From: Prostheceraeus crozeri
Lineage: Eukaryota > Platyhelminthes > Polycladida > Euryleptidae
Assembly (NCBI GenBank): GCA_907163375.1
Contig: CAJQUW010004740.1
Span: 263,501 to 327,500, forward strand
Direction: 5' to 3'
DNA: 64,000 bases
Shown piece after piece: positions 48,813 through 59,084 of this stretch. The notes below the pieces were generated by a model. That model saw only the letters and a list, made by a program, of their open reading frames with translations. It did not search any database and had not been told where the DNA came from. How positions within the stretch are numbered: the stretch's first letter is position 1; every line of letters starts with the position of its first letter. Position numbers and translations under genes: made by a program.

Positions 48813-50170
48813 TTCTAGGCCCTATTTGGCGCATAGATAGTTTTAAAAATTATCGTTTTCTGACATAGAAATTAACAATACCATAGAAAGTCTTAGAATG
48901 GAAATTGCACGAAAATTATGGCACACTCCGGGGGAACTTAGTTGGGGCAAAAAGAAAATTTTTGCGAGATGGCTTTCTTATATTCTGGTTGGCATTTTAA
49001 ATTATCAAGTCAATTTGTGATCTGGATTGTTGCCCCTTATCTGAAGACCATGTGCACAAAAGCAATAATGAATTTACGAAATACTGCGGCGACAGGATGA
49101 CAAAGAAGGAAATCCTTTAAAACGTTCTGTACGTTCATCATTTTGAAATATCGCTCCTATAATCTATCAAGAGTATGATCAGACACATGTGCAACTTGTA
49201 ATGTCGATTTACAGAGCATGCATTGCTCCAGCTTGAAATCAGAGGCCAATAAATCTTGCAGCATTCATTTTACTTTGAAGGGTTCCCCTGTTCAATATAT
49301 CTGAACAATTTTCAATACCTTTGCATGCTTTCGAATATGAGCCTCCAAAATATCATCACACTATATTACATAAGTCATTTAGTGATTAATTGAAAAATTC
49401 AAGCGACATTTCATAGATCTGATAAATGACTGTCGCTAAAGAAGCGTTCGATGTGTTTATTCAAGAAAAGTGCTAGGTTTTTAACCGCTTGAAGGAGAAA
49501 TTATCCAATAATTAGAATTTTTATCTTCGAATTCTTCAGGTGTTCTTACAACCAGTACACCGACTACTTTCGATAATGACTCTGTCAACCAAATTTCAAT
49601 TCGTATTCCAGTGTTGAAAAATTGGAAAATAGCTGTCAATGACTGCTACAAATAGACGCAGTATATTGATCCATGGAATAGTAGGCTATTTTACATAAAA
49701 CAATGCCACCATCTCACTTAAATTTCTCTTCATGAAAATCCTGTAATTTGATGTCAACAACTTTCACAACCAACTTGGCAAATAGTTTGACTATGATATA
49801 ATGTTTTAGATCGAATCTGATCTACAAACCATAGATTTTTCCATGTGCCATCATTGTATATAGTGAAGATATCAAACTTCCATTCTAGTGTACTATTATC
49901 TACTTCTATGTTTTCTGACATTTATTTGTAGATATCTTATCAGATATCTACCTGATCTGCCTTATCCATGCTAAACTTCTATGTTTTTACCACTAATATC
50001 TTGCCTACAGGGCAAGGAAATTAATCTAGATAGAACTTTATCGGGATATTGAAGTAGCATTACAAATAAGAAATAGCATATATTACTACAATGAAGAAAA
50101 ATCATCAAAGCAAGGACATCTCTCATCTCATAATTTAATGGCTGGTCCTTTATTTTCTGAAATTACAAAT

Positions 50171-50325
50171 AAGAGTGGTATTCTCTAAATACCGGATAGA
50201 GGATAGCTCGTGAACATAACTCGTGAAATTATTTGATATATACCTCGGGCTAAAACCCCCGCGATTCATCAAATAATTTCCCTCTCTATATCCCAGAGAA
50301 TCACATAGCCATCCTCTATCCATTA
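50171..50325. repeat. Inverted-repeat partner and imperfect foldback
   Basis: This starts with the partner of 48779-48812. It continues into an imperfect foldback: GGATAGAGGATAGCT pairs with GCCATCCTCTATCC (near 50308-50322), and GAAATTATTTGAT pairs with ATCAAATAATTTC around a GC-rich centre (CCTCGGGCTAAAACCCCCG). The unit looks like a small non-autonomous element nested in or ending a larger one. Confidence 0.5.
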
Positions 50326-50605
50326 CGAAGTTTCCTGCTATCAGGATCTAATTTCATTCCGAGCTATTGTTTTATATCTAGGAACGCAGACTTCTGTGTT
50401 CTAAACTCTTCGCGTGAAATTACATGCTATCCGCAATGAATTCTTTCGCGTTGTAGATATCTATCACATGACATCTGCTGCACACTTAAAGCCTTTGTGT
50501 GACGTTTGATTGCTCTATTTATCAATCATTTGGATTTGAAATGCTTTATAAAAGTTCGCTCTACACTAAAATCAGTTTTGACAACTTTCACTACTCTGAA
50601 TGAAA

Positions 50606-50770
50606 ATGCCGAACAAGGCAAGAACTTATGATGAATCAAGAAAAGCTGTGTGTTTTATGTGGTTCAATAAAAATAAGTCAATGAGAGAGATCTCGCATTG
50701 GACTGAGTCAATAATTCGAGAAAATATTCTTTCTGGCTTGGATAATGTAGACATATTGAACGAAAAATGA
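50606..50770 (+). CDS. Small ORF with a Cys-containing transposon-like N-terminal domain (fragment)
   Basis: A 54-codon frame from ATG at 50606 to TGA at 50768. It starts MPNKARTYDESRKAVCFMWF and continues NKNKSMREIS and ENILSGLDNVDILNEK. The pattern basic start, Cys, two residues, aromatic, Lys-rich loop, SMR-I, helix resembles the N-terminal zinc-binding domains of uncharacterised transposon-related invertebrate proteins (usual form C-x-x-C followed later by C-x-x-C). Here the second Cys of the first pair is Trp and the second pair is absent because the frame stops. TATAAAAG lies about 60 bp upstream. It is probably a broken piece of a mobile-element gene. I do not know its function. Confidence 0.35.
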   Translation: MPNKARTYDESRKAVCFMWFNKNKSMREISHWTESIIRENILSGLDNVDILNEK

Positions 50771-50835
50771 ATACACCAATCGAGTGCGGGTTAGCGCACT
50801 TGATTGCTTTATGATTTTTTGAGTTCAATATGTAG

Positions 50836-51004
50836 TAGTTATACCGTAGACAAGTGTGGTGTATGGAGATTTATTTTCATAGTTTCAAAACATGAGTATT
50901 CTACACAGATCACGAGCTTTAGCGAGTGTATACATATATGCTTTATACTCATGTTTTGAAACTATGAAAATCTCCATACATCACATTTGTCTATGGTATA
51001 ACTA
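50836..51004. repeat. Hairpin repeat with arms of about 60 bp
   Basis: The left arm at 50836-50899 (TAGTTATACC ... TTTCAAAACATGAGTAT) pairs with the right arm at 50945-51004 (ATACTCATGTTTTGAAACTA ... GGTATAACTA) with about five mismatches or gaps. The 45-nt centre includes CACGAGCTTTAGCGAGTG. It looks like a foldback MITE. Flanking duplications were not resolved. Confidence 0.75.
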
Positions 51005-51258
51005 TTTTGTGCCATAGTTATCAGCACAAATCATTGATAAATCATAGCCTGGCTCTATGATTTTGACCTTCATATTCAAAGGTCAGTTACTTCCACATTT
51101 TTCAATTCAGCCATGGGAGCAGTTAGTCCAATATGCACAATATGCAATTTTGCTGTGTTCAATTTAATAATGACATTGGCGAATAAATGACAGAAATTAA
51201 CAAAACCAAAGCACGATGAAACACTAGGCCTAATTGAGCACTTAACTGCACGGATCTA

Positions 51259-51878
51259 GTCTTTTTGTTCGACACGTTCATTTGTTCGACAAGATATCTT
51301 TAAAAAAAGCGGTCATTTCATCGACAACTCATACGCAGAATTCTATGGTCCATTTTGCTAATGCGTTCATTTGTTCGAAAAAATTGATCATCGGATCAAT
51401 GTATTACTTTTCTATGACATAGATCATTTATGGCATAAATCATGGAAATCCCAAACATTGAATTCTATCTATGCGCATAGAAAGATCTCCAGTATGCAGT
51501 GTCTCATGGACTTCTATAACTTTCCATGATAGTTGATATATACTAGATGTTCACATCAAAATTCGAATGGGATGTTTTAGATAACATAACTTGCGATATT
51601 CATTAGTTTGCTTCTGTAATTTGATATGATGGAGGGAGTTTCAAACAAAAGCATCAAAAGATGAACCTCTGCTTATTTACTTGCAATGAATATGCCTACA
51701 TTATTGACGGAAAGAGGAACGACAAAACCCAATGGAACTGTACTGAATCTAATTCAAAGAATTGCAAAACATGTAAAGCACATGAGTATAACTAAAAGTG
51801 TGTGTGGACGTGTCGAATAAATGAACCTGTCGAACAGATGAACCTGTCGAACAAATGAACGTGTCGAACAAAACGACC
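51259..51878. mobile_element. Element with inverted ends made of 17-bp units
   Basis: The left end 51259-51294 (GTCTTTTTGTTCGACACG, then TTCATTTGTTCGACA) is the inverted match of the right end 51843-51878. The right side has four tandem 17-bp units (51811-51827, 51828-51844, 51845-51861, 51862-51878), consensus TGTCGAACAAATGAACC; the left side has about two. A further decayed unit lies near 51363 (GTTCATTTGTTCGA). The 0.55-kb centre is non-coding. Terminal repeats built of short tandem units suggest an unclassified non-autonomous DNA element. No target duplication is evident. Confidence 0.6.
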
Positions 51879-52996
51879 ATCACCAACTGCGCACCATGGA
51901 GATTGTCAAAGAGCTGTAGGAAAGTCGATGGATAATATGACAACATCAATTAAAATTTTGTATATCAACATGTGCGATGAATAACGAAGGTTAAGAACAA
52001 GAGAAATTTCAATGAAGAACAGAATGATAGAATCATTTTCAAATTTGCAGGAAATTCGGATGAAGTGATCAATAACGGAAACTGCACATATAATCATGGC
52101 AAACTGATGGAGCCATATTAAGAAACAAGATTATTAAGAAACTGCCACAAAATTGCTTAATTGTATATTCTTAAATTTACTCTTGCAAAATTTGTTGTTG
52201 TTTCTTCTATTGGTTGGTCGAGAGGTGTTAAGTAAGCAAATGAAAACTAAATGGAGCATGAATATGCATTAAATCGTGATATCAGCTGATGTGTCATAAT
52301 CGAAGCATCATGAGCTTCTCTATTATGGCATATGTGCATATCAGTTTTTATAAAAAATAAATTGAATCAGTAGTAATATTGCTAGAGAGCATGCTCTATC
52401 ATCAATTTCGAAAATAACAGAATTTCAGTTATTTTCACGGTTTTCAATTATTTTCACACTTTCATAGTAAACCTATGAAATTAAAGGATTATATTCTTTT
52501 ATGTCCTATGAAAGAATAACTAATAACTATGGTACAACTCACTGCTATTCGTTTTAACCCTTTAGGGCACAGATCTCCATTTTACTGAGGAATCTTATTT
52601 TCTTCTCATGGATAGTTGTTATAGGGTCCCATTAAGACGTATCTCAAGTATTTTGAAATATATATATCGGGAATATTATTTTTGGGGGTGTTACATTTTT
52701 GTACCACTATACCCTAGTGAAATTTTCGCTCTCGGCAGATAGTCTTTTTGCAATTGTTGTTGCGCTCTTTAATGCAAGTACCTACGTAGGCATGGTTAAA
52801 ATTGCATTTTGATATTGTGCAATATACCAAACCCCTCATGTTATTGTGTAATTCAGAGCACTACACTTGTTGGAGAAATGCCTGTTTTTCACATACAACT
52901 CAAAAAAAAGATCAATCGATGATTGATGATGATTAGCAATATACATTATCATTCGTGTGTTGTGTCCAAATTTAGGCCTATCAAGCATGAATGAAA

Positions 52997-54505
52997 CTAT
53001 TCATGATAACATGAGTAGCAGTTCCTCTGACTATTCAGACATAGAGCAACGTCACAGATCCTGCAGAATACATTACTTCGGCAGTCGCTTTCGTTTGAAG
53101 AACAGAACGTACATCGTGCTCTATTGCTTTTGACAATTGGAAGGTGAGGAATACCATTGGATGATGGTTGGAGCAACTTTCTTTTCTTCGACTTTGCCGA
53201 TTCGAACCTCGGTTTGGATCTTGATGAGCATTGTCCTACAAGACCATGAACAATCTTCAAGCGAAAGTCCTTCGATGACATGGAAGGGACGTCTTTCATC
53301 TGCTTGTACACTATGTAGGCATTTGAAATGGCGGTGTCAATTTGATCGAAGAATAGTCTGAGGTAGTATTTGTACCGGCTTCGGTGGTCGATTTCATAGC
53401 ATTCTTTCCTTTGATCAGAGATGTCCACACCTCCCATGTAGCAATTGTACATGGCTATCATTATCGGGATGTCAACCTCTGCCTTTTGTGCCGATCCTTT
53501 GACTTTTCGCTGTTTAGAGGTCGCTCCATGAGGCGTCAAGTAATTCGATACAGCGTACACGCACCGTCGATCCTTCCATTGGATAAATGCCACCTTCCCA
53601 TTGCTTTGGACAGTGCCAAATGTTTCCCCAGACTTCAATTGGGGCAAGTGCTTCTTGTTCTTTCTGATGGTTGCAACCGACTTGATGCCATATTCATGTA
53701 ATTTCTCCATCAAGGGAACCGAAGAGAAAAAATTGTCAAACGCTAAAACACATCCTTTATCTCTAATGTTTTGTGACAGTTGCAGAACCACCGATTCGCC
53801 AAGTGTATGTGAAGAGTCGGAGAATTTATCAGGCTTTTTTCCGGTGTACAGGTGAGATTCGAAGATATAGCCTGTCTTTGCCGAAGCTCTGACCCACATT
53901 TTGAATCCCCAGCGCACTGATGGTTTGTTCTTGATGTATTGCTTCATGATGTTATGACCTTTAAATTTTATCATTCGCTCGTCAATTGAATGGGATTTTG
54001 AAGGGCTGATGGCATCCTGAAAGTGCATGTTGAAAAGATCTAAAACCGCCTGAATCTTGTAGGCACGGTCATTAGGGGTGGCGGCCCAATTGTTAGAGAA
54101 GTGCAGATTCTTTCTAATTGCTTCGAATCTTGCCAGGGTCATTATATTATTCACAAATGGAACACCAACTGCTTTGTCAGTTGGCCAATAATCCCTCATT
54201 TCAGGAAGAACATGCAGGCCCATTAGAATACAAATACCCACGAATGCCTTCATTTCTTCTTCTTCTTCAACAGAAAAAACGTTCCCATTTTGTTTCGCGT
54301 ATTCGTGTGACTGAGGAATTAGTATGTCACCAATAAGTTGATTCAACCCAGAAACTTTGAGAAATACTTCATGTAGGCAGTTCAGTTCAAGGATGTCAGA
54401 CCGAATAATGTCATATTCAATTGTTTTTGAGAACGATGGATTGGGTTGAAGACTAGCTTTGGTATTCCATGAGTTACAGATGAGGGTTTCTCTGGGTCCT
54501 GTCAT
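52997..54505 (-). CDS. piggyBac transposase, main ORF (502 residues)
   Basis: A DDE-type transposase that cuts and pastes at TTAA. The frame is open from MTGPRETLIC to the C-terminal CYSCYHE. Catalytic aspartates fit D175 (HSIDERMIKFKGH), D257 (CVLAFDNFFSS) and D361 (YMGGVDISDQ). Upstream is the conserved helical region (AFVGICILMGLHVLPEMRDY at about 87-106). The C-terminal 38 residues form a cysteine-rich zinc-binding domain with Cys at 465, 468, 475, 481, 484, 489, 496 and 499, as in active piggyBac proteins. The ATG at 54505 overlaps the stop of the N-terminal frame (ATGA), one base out of register. So this is either the main body of a transposase with one small indel or a protein made from its own start. 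Length without the N-terminus is slightly below the family norm (about 560-600). Confidence 0.93.
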   Translation of the reverse strand: MTGPRETLICNSWNTKASLQPNPSFSKTIEYDIIRSDILELNCLHEVFLKVSGLNQLIGDILIPQSHEYAKQNGNVFSVEEEEEMKAFVGICILMGLHVLPEMRDYWPTDKAVGVPFVNNIMTLARFEAIRKNLHFSNNWAATPNDRAYKIQAVLDLFNMHFQDAISPSKSHSIDERMIKFKGHNIMKQYIKNKPSVRWGFKMWVRASAKTGYIFESHLYTGKKPDKFSDSSHTLGESVVLQLSQNIRDKGCVLAFDNFFSSVPLMEKLHEYGIKSVATIRKNKKHLPQLKSGETFGTVQSNGKVAFIQWKDRRCVYAVSNYLTPHGATSKQRKVKGSAQKAEVDIPIMIAMYNCYMGGVDISDQRKECYEIDHRSRYKYYLRLFFDQIDTAISNAYIVYKQMKDVPSMSSKDFRLKIVHGLVGQCSSRSKPRFESAKSKKRKLLQPSSNGIPHLPIVKSNRARCTFCSSNESDCRSNVFCRICDVALCLNSQRNCYSCYHE

Positions 54506-54714
54506 ATAGTTGAAATAGTAGGTCGTTCATCAGATTCAGGTGCTTGTGAAGTCGATATGACGGTTTCGTCCAATCCGGCGTCATAGTCCGTTTCAAGGAA
54601 AGACATATCTTCTTCATCAACATGGGCAGGCTCTTCATCGGAATCATCGGCGAAAAGCAATTGTATTGCCTGTCGACCGGCAGATCGTTTGGTGATGAAA
54701 ATTCCTTCCGCCAT
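54502..54714 (-). CDS. piggyBac transposase N-terminal acidic segment
   Basis: A 70-residue frame starting MAEGIFITKRSAG (ATG at 54714) and ending ERPTISTI at a TGA that overlaps the next ATG. It is rich in Asp and Glu (ADDSDEEPAHVDEEDM), like the N-termini of piggyBac transposases before the catalytic part. It precedes the main ORF in a frame one base off, so the two were probably one ORF before a single-base indel near 54503-54510. Just upstream, a pyrimidine-rich stretch ending TTATTTCAG before GTGATGG looks like a 3' splice site, suggesting a 5' leader intron. Confidence 0.7.
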   Translation of the reverse strand: MAEGIFITKRSAGRQAIQLLFADDSDEEPAHVDEEDMSFLETDYDAGLDETVISTSQAPESDERPTISTI

Positions 54715-55515
54715 CACCTGAAATAAGAAGTCAAATTTGAAACAGCAGCTACTTGTAATCATTTTCTGATTCTGTACATTATTTAGAAGATTCAATGCAT
54801 TACTTAATGTCACAGAAAGTAAACATCTATAAATAATAATTGAGGCATAAGCACCATAGAAACGGACAGCCTAGTGGAACAACTTCGGAATAACGGTGCT
54901 GATAGTGTGTGGTCGAGTCCCTGAAGAAAAAATTGCCAAAAACTACATTGGTGGAGCGTCATAGACGCAAAAGTTTATCTAGGCTTTTCGGATGTATTTC
55001 AAGTACCTGGCAATACATTTTTCAGAACATGTACTAGCATTCGTGAATATTTTATTATTTTGCATAATTTTCCTCTAAGGCTTAGTGGTATATATTTGTA
55101 CCACCTACGTGTTCTATTTCAATTTTGCACAAACAAACAAATTATCAGCTCATTTCTTGACCAATTATGTTTTTTCAGGTTATCATCTTACCGAAATTGT
55201 GGTAGAAAAGTTATTAGAACATGAAAGAGACAGATGACATGAACACTTACCCGATGCAATTCCCAAAAAGTCGATAATGAAAAAATGTCCAATTTCATCG
55301 TCTGTATCCACTAGAAAATAATTGATTTTGTAAAACAAACTCGTCACAGCTTTGTTTCAATGCATTTTCTACCAAGTTGTTAGATATGGTAAATGACAAC
55401 GGAAAACAAGAGCCGAAACACCATCACAAAAGAATACATTGTTGGTGCACCAACAATGGTATAAATGGTATAATACCATGGTATAAAAATGTACCACTAA
55501 ACCCTAAAGGGCTAA

Positions 55516-58512
55516 ATTGCATAGTTAATTAGCTATGTTATTCAAATATCTTCTTTGTCAAAGGCATGCATCGCTATGAAATCTGAAACTTCAAATAAAT
55601 GGCACTCATTTCACATTCTATTCAAGCCGATGATGGAAGACGATTGGCCAAGGCATTTAGTTCTTACCAGATTTCCCAACTAAATAATCAGTGGCTTAAC
55701 CTTATCGCAAATAAATTGCCGACATAATATGAGGCAAGATGGAAGCTTAGACGAGTCATTTTTTGATGACCGCTCAATGACTTCTTTATCCAGTGACGAC
55801 CGACCAATCGATGCTCGATGAAGATATGAAGTGACATGAAGATATTCGATGAAACTGAGATGACAATGAAACCGAAGAGCACCATTCAGCAATAGAGGCA
55901 GAACATTAATAAGCTGAAAGATTTTTTGAAGGAAAAGCATCATTTGCAACCTCGAAGATGAATATTTGAGGTGGTTCTACCATGAATTGCGCACGAATTG
56001 GCTGTCGCATGGCGGAGTAGGCAAGGAATTTCCATTAATCGAAGAAACCGAAGACATTTTCGATTACAGCAGACGCAGACCATTCGAATGGTGTATTGAA
56101 AATTGACAACAGACCTGTATCTTGGCCGCAAAAATGAAAAAGACAAGAATCAACCCAAAAAAGCACTAAAATTTCTGGATTTTACCATGTACATGTATAT
56201 ATGATATGTTCACCTCATATGTTCAGCTTGGCACCACAGGGTTTCTTAGGGACCACACTTGCATCATTGTACCCATTCATAAAAGTACAAATAGAGGCTC
56301 ATGTGCATTCTGGGCGTACTTCACACTTTCTATTTTTTGTGTATAAACTAAACTAGATTGACATATTTAACATATTTAAAGCTTCATTGGCATTTAATTG
56401 ATGCACAAGGTGGACGGAGTAGCCTTTTCGGAGTCAGTCCTATCAAAATGATGCGACTTTGCATTCCTTGTCACAGCCCCAGTACTTCCATAAAAAGATT
56501 AATTTGGCCACCCATTTTAGGAGCAGGCCATTTTTTAGGAGTTGGACTAGTTTTCAACTTACGATAACATCATCTCGAAAGAGCCTCATCGGCTATAAAA
56601 ATGTCTCTAAACAAAGCTGATCATGCGATTGATGATGCTTCTTAAAGTCAAATATATTGTAAATGCAGACATTTTAGATTCTTTTTAACAACACAATTAT
56701 TTATTAAGAATTTCTATTTCTCTATTGAGATTTCGTGTGCTATTTTAAGTGATGCTACTAAAATGATACTCAAAGTAGTATTAATAAAAGTTTTGTTAGT
56801 GTTGCAGTCAGAGAAAAAGACATAATCAGAGCTATACAACAAATGATAAAAATGTCTGCGCTCGTGTCTTGACTATGGAACATGCATATTTTTAATATAA
56901 AAATGTGTCATTCACTACATGCGAAACGGTTTTGTTAAGCTTTGAACAGTAGAAAGAAACAAGTTTGAAATCCAGAAATCCGTGTAGCCTACTTTGAAGT
57001 TGAGAGAAGACAGAAATGACGAATGTTTTCGGGAATGCTTTAAAAAAAGATTTATAAATCAACATTTATAATGACAAATCAATATTCTTAAAGAATTCAA
57101 TCTCGAGATCTCAGCTATTCGAGATTAGAATTTTCCATAATGAGCATGCATTATGAAGCTCGCTTCCATGAATTTCTTGAATTGCCCTAGCGTTTTGATT
57201 TTCTTAAATTATTACACGCAGCTAAGATTTTGCACAACTTGTTGACTTAGTGGAAATCAAGACAGTTCACAGATAATTTGAGCCTTCTCATGTAGATATT
57301 AGGCATGCCCAGAACAGGTTTACATATTCGCTGTCCACCTTGTCAGCGAGTTCTCAACAGTTTCACAAAGACTGTTTTGACATCCGTGTTGAAGAAGTGT
57401 GTGAGAACATTGAGAAATCACACAAAGGATTTTTAAGAAAATGGGATTTCAATTATTTTTCTAACTTTGGGATTGAATTGATCCAGCTGGCTACTTAGAA
57501 CTTAGAATATAATTCTATTCACGTGAGATACTGAAGTGCAAAACGCAGGGGAGCATCATTGTTATCACATTTACATAAATATTGACCTTACATTCTCATT
57601 CACCATAAATGAAGTACTTCTGTAATGATGAATATAGACAGGATTACGCAATCAAATCGCCCATTGTCAGGCACGAGACCTCTTGATTGCCTGTCATGCA
57701 TGAGGAGAGTGGCGCACATCGAGCCATCCAACCGATCTGAACTATTGATAGTGGGAAAATTAATCTTGAAAAACATTGACAATATTTTTCTCGAATCGAT
57801 TTAAAACTATTTCTATGAGCAACCTTATGAAATCGATAGATGTGCAAAAATAGTTTTCACCCAGATTCATTTAATAAGCCTACCTTGCTTATTGTATCAA
57901 ATAAAAAAGCATCTGATTGATGCCAATTGATACGTTTCAATTCATTGATTGATTTGAAAGTGGAGTTAGATGTCTAATAATATTTTATAAAATAGCAGCT
58001 ACACACTGCTAATTTACATCTACTGTATAATGTAATTAAACTAAAACACGACATGGCTAAAAAATCGAAGAATCCAGGAAGCGGAAGAAACTGATGTTAA
58101 AACAACTAGTGGGAAATTGTGTAAAAAGTATGAATGAAAATTAATGCTTATAACATAGAGTTACTTACCTCACAGAGTAGGAAATGTAAACATACATGTA
58201 TAACGGCTAGCCGACCCAGCTTTTGAAGGGACGGGAAATAATCAAAACATGATCAACTTTACTTACAACTACAAACTAAAATGAGAGCTCGTCATGAAAC
58301 ATAATGAGAAGTTAGCCAAAACTAATTATGATTGTAACTGAAGTCCGCTAACGTATCGATGACACATATAATAAAATATAAAAATTATTTGTATATAAAA
58401 AGTGTTAGATAGTCCTGAAAAGGACTCATTAATAAGCGTTCACTGGGCTGTACTTTAGCAAGAGTGAAAAATTCTCACGTATACGTTTTTCCATGTATCT
58501 TGCTAAATCACA
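55516..58512. other. Intergenic sequence, nothing supportable
   Basis: AT-rich sequence without a recognised gene or repeat. On the + strand at about 55730-56130 fragments such as DGSLDESFFDDRSMTSLSSDD and NINKLKDFLKEKHHLQ hint at an old decayed coding sequence, but no family could be named. Confidence 0.35.
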
Positions 58513-58830
58513 TCAAAGATAGCCTCTTTTTGAAATCAATTGGCATGTGATTTTAATCTTATCAACAGCATAAGACATAGCAACATCAGAAGAGATGAAA
58601 CTCAAGATACATAAGAAAGCAAATAGGGCAGCTATGCACAGAGTCATCAGGGATGAACCATGTGGCTGCATAAAGATTTCGGTCCCTAGCCCCAACCTGT
58701 AGGCATACCACATGAAGGGCCAAGCCAACCGTATCGAATGAACGATGAGGAAGGTGAACACTGGCTTAAACATCTTCGCTGCCCAACTCATCAGGTTCGC
58801 TAGGATTTCATCTGATGCTTCCGCCTTCAT
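58513..58830 (-). CDS. Unrecognised ORF with two likely membrane segments
   Basis: A 105-codon frame with ATG at 58830 and a stop a few codons upstream. It contains two hydrophobic stretches: VFTFLIVHSIRLAWPFMWYA (about residues 24-43) and LMTLCIAALFAFLCILSFIS (about 61-80), with a short loop GTEIFMQPHG between them and a basic tail. The arrangement faintly recalls the C-terminal part of TLC-domain proteins, but no diagnostic motif is present. It could be a last exon, a fossil or chance. There is no convincing acceptor at its 5' side and no second exon was found. Confidence 0.25.
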   Translation of the reverse strand: MKAEASDEILANLMSWAAKMFKPVFTFLIVHSIRLAWPFMWYAYRLGLGTEIFMQPHGSSLMTLCIAALFAFLCILSFISSDVAMSYAVDKIKITCQLISKRGYL

Positions 58831-59084
58831 ATCAAGCGCTTATAAAGGAATTTTTAATATCTTCAAGGAAAGCAGGGTCAATCCATCTAATAAATTCTTG
58901 CATGAAGTCCTTCTCGAAACTAGGTTCCTCGCATATAACTTTGGTTGTTTTTCACCTCGCCAAATACCGTCCATCATAGGAATGTCGAACTAACTGTGAC
59001 ATCACAGTCATGTTTCAAAAAGAAAAACGGTCTCTCCCTTTGTTTCGACCCGTAGTGTTTATTTGATAAAGAGAATAAAATCCC

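Larger units (their letters stand above)
52558..55511 (-). mobile_element. piggyBac transposon, nearly complete
   Basis: A 2,954-bp element. The left end TTAA-CCCTTTAGGG (TTAA at 52554-52557) and right end CCCTAAAGGG-CTAA (CTAA at 55512-55515) fit piggyBac, which inserts at TTAA and starts CCC; the right TTAA has one changed base. Subterminal words TTTGTACCACTATACCC (about 52698), TAGTGGTATATATTTGTACC (about 55085) and ATGTACCACTAAACCC (about 55490) repeat near both ends. It encodes a transposase on the minus strand in two overlapping frames. The state of the ORF suggests recent activity for this family. Confidence 0.9.

Noticed and set aside
53137-54336. Several + strand frames of 70-105 codons inside the piggyBac
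   Set aside because: Antisense shadows of the transposase ORF.
55730-56150. Fragments resembling a decayed coding region (SLDESFFDDRSMTSLSS, NINKLKDFLKEKHH), perhaps recombinase-like
   Set aside because: The pieces lie in different frames with no motif strong enough to name a family.
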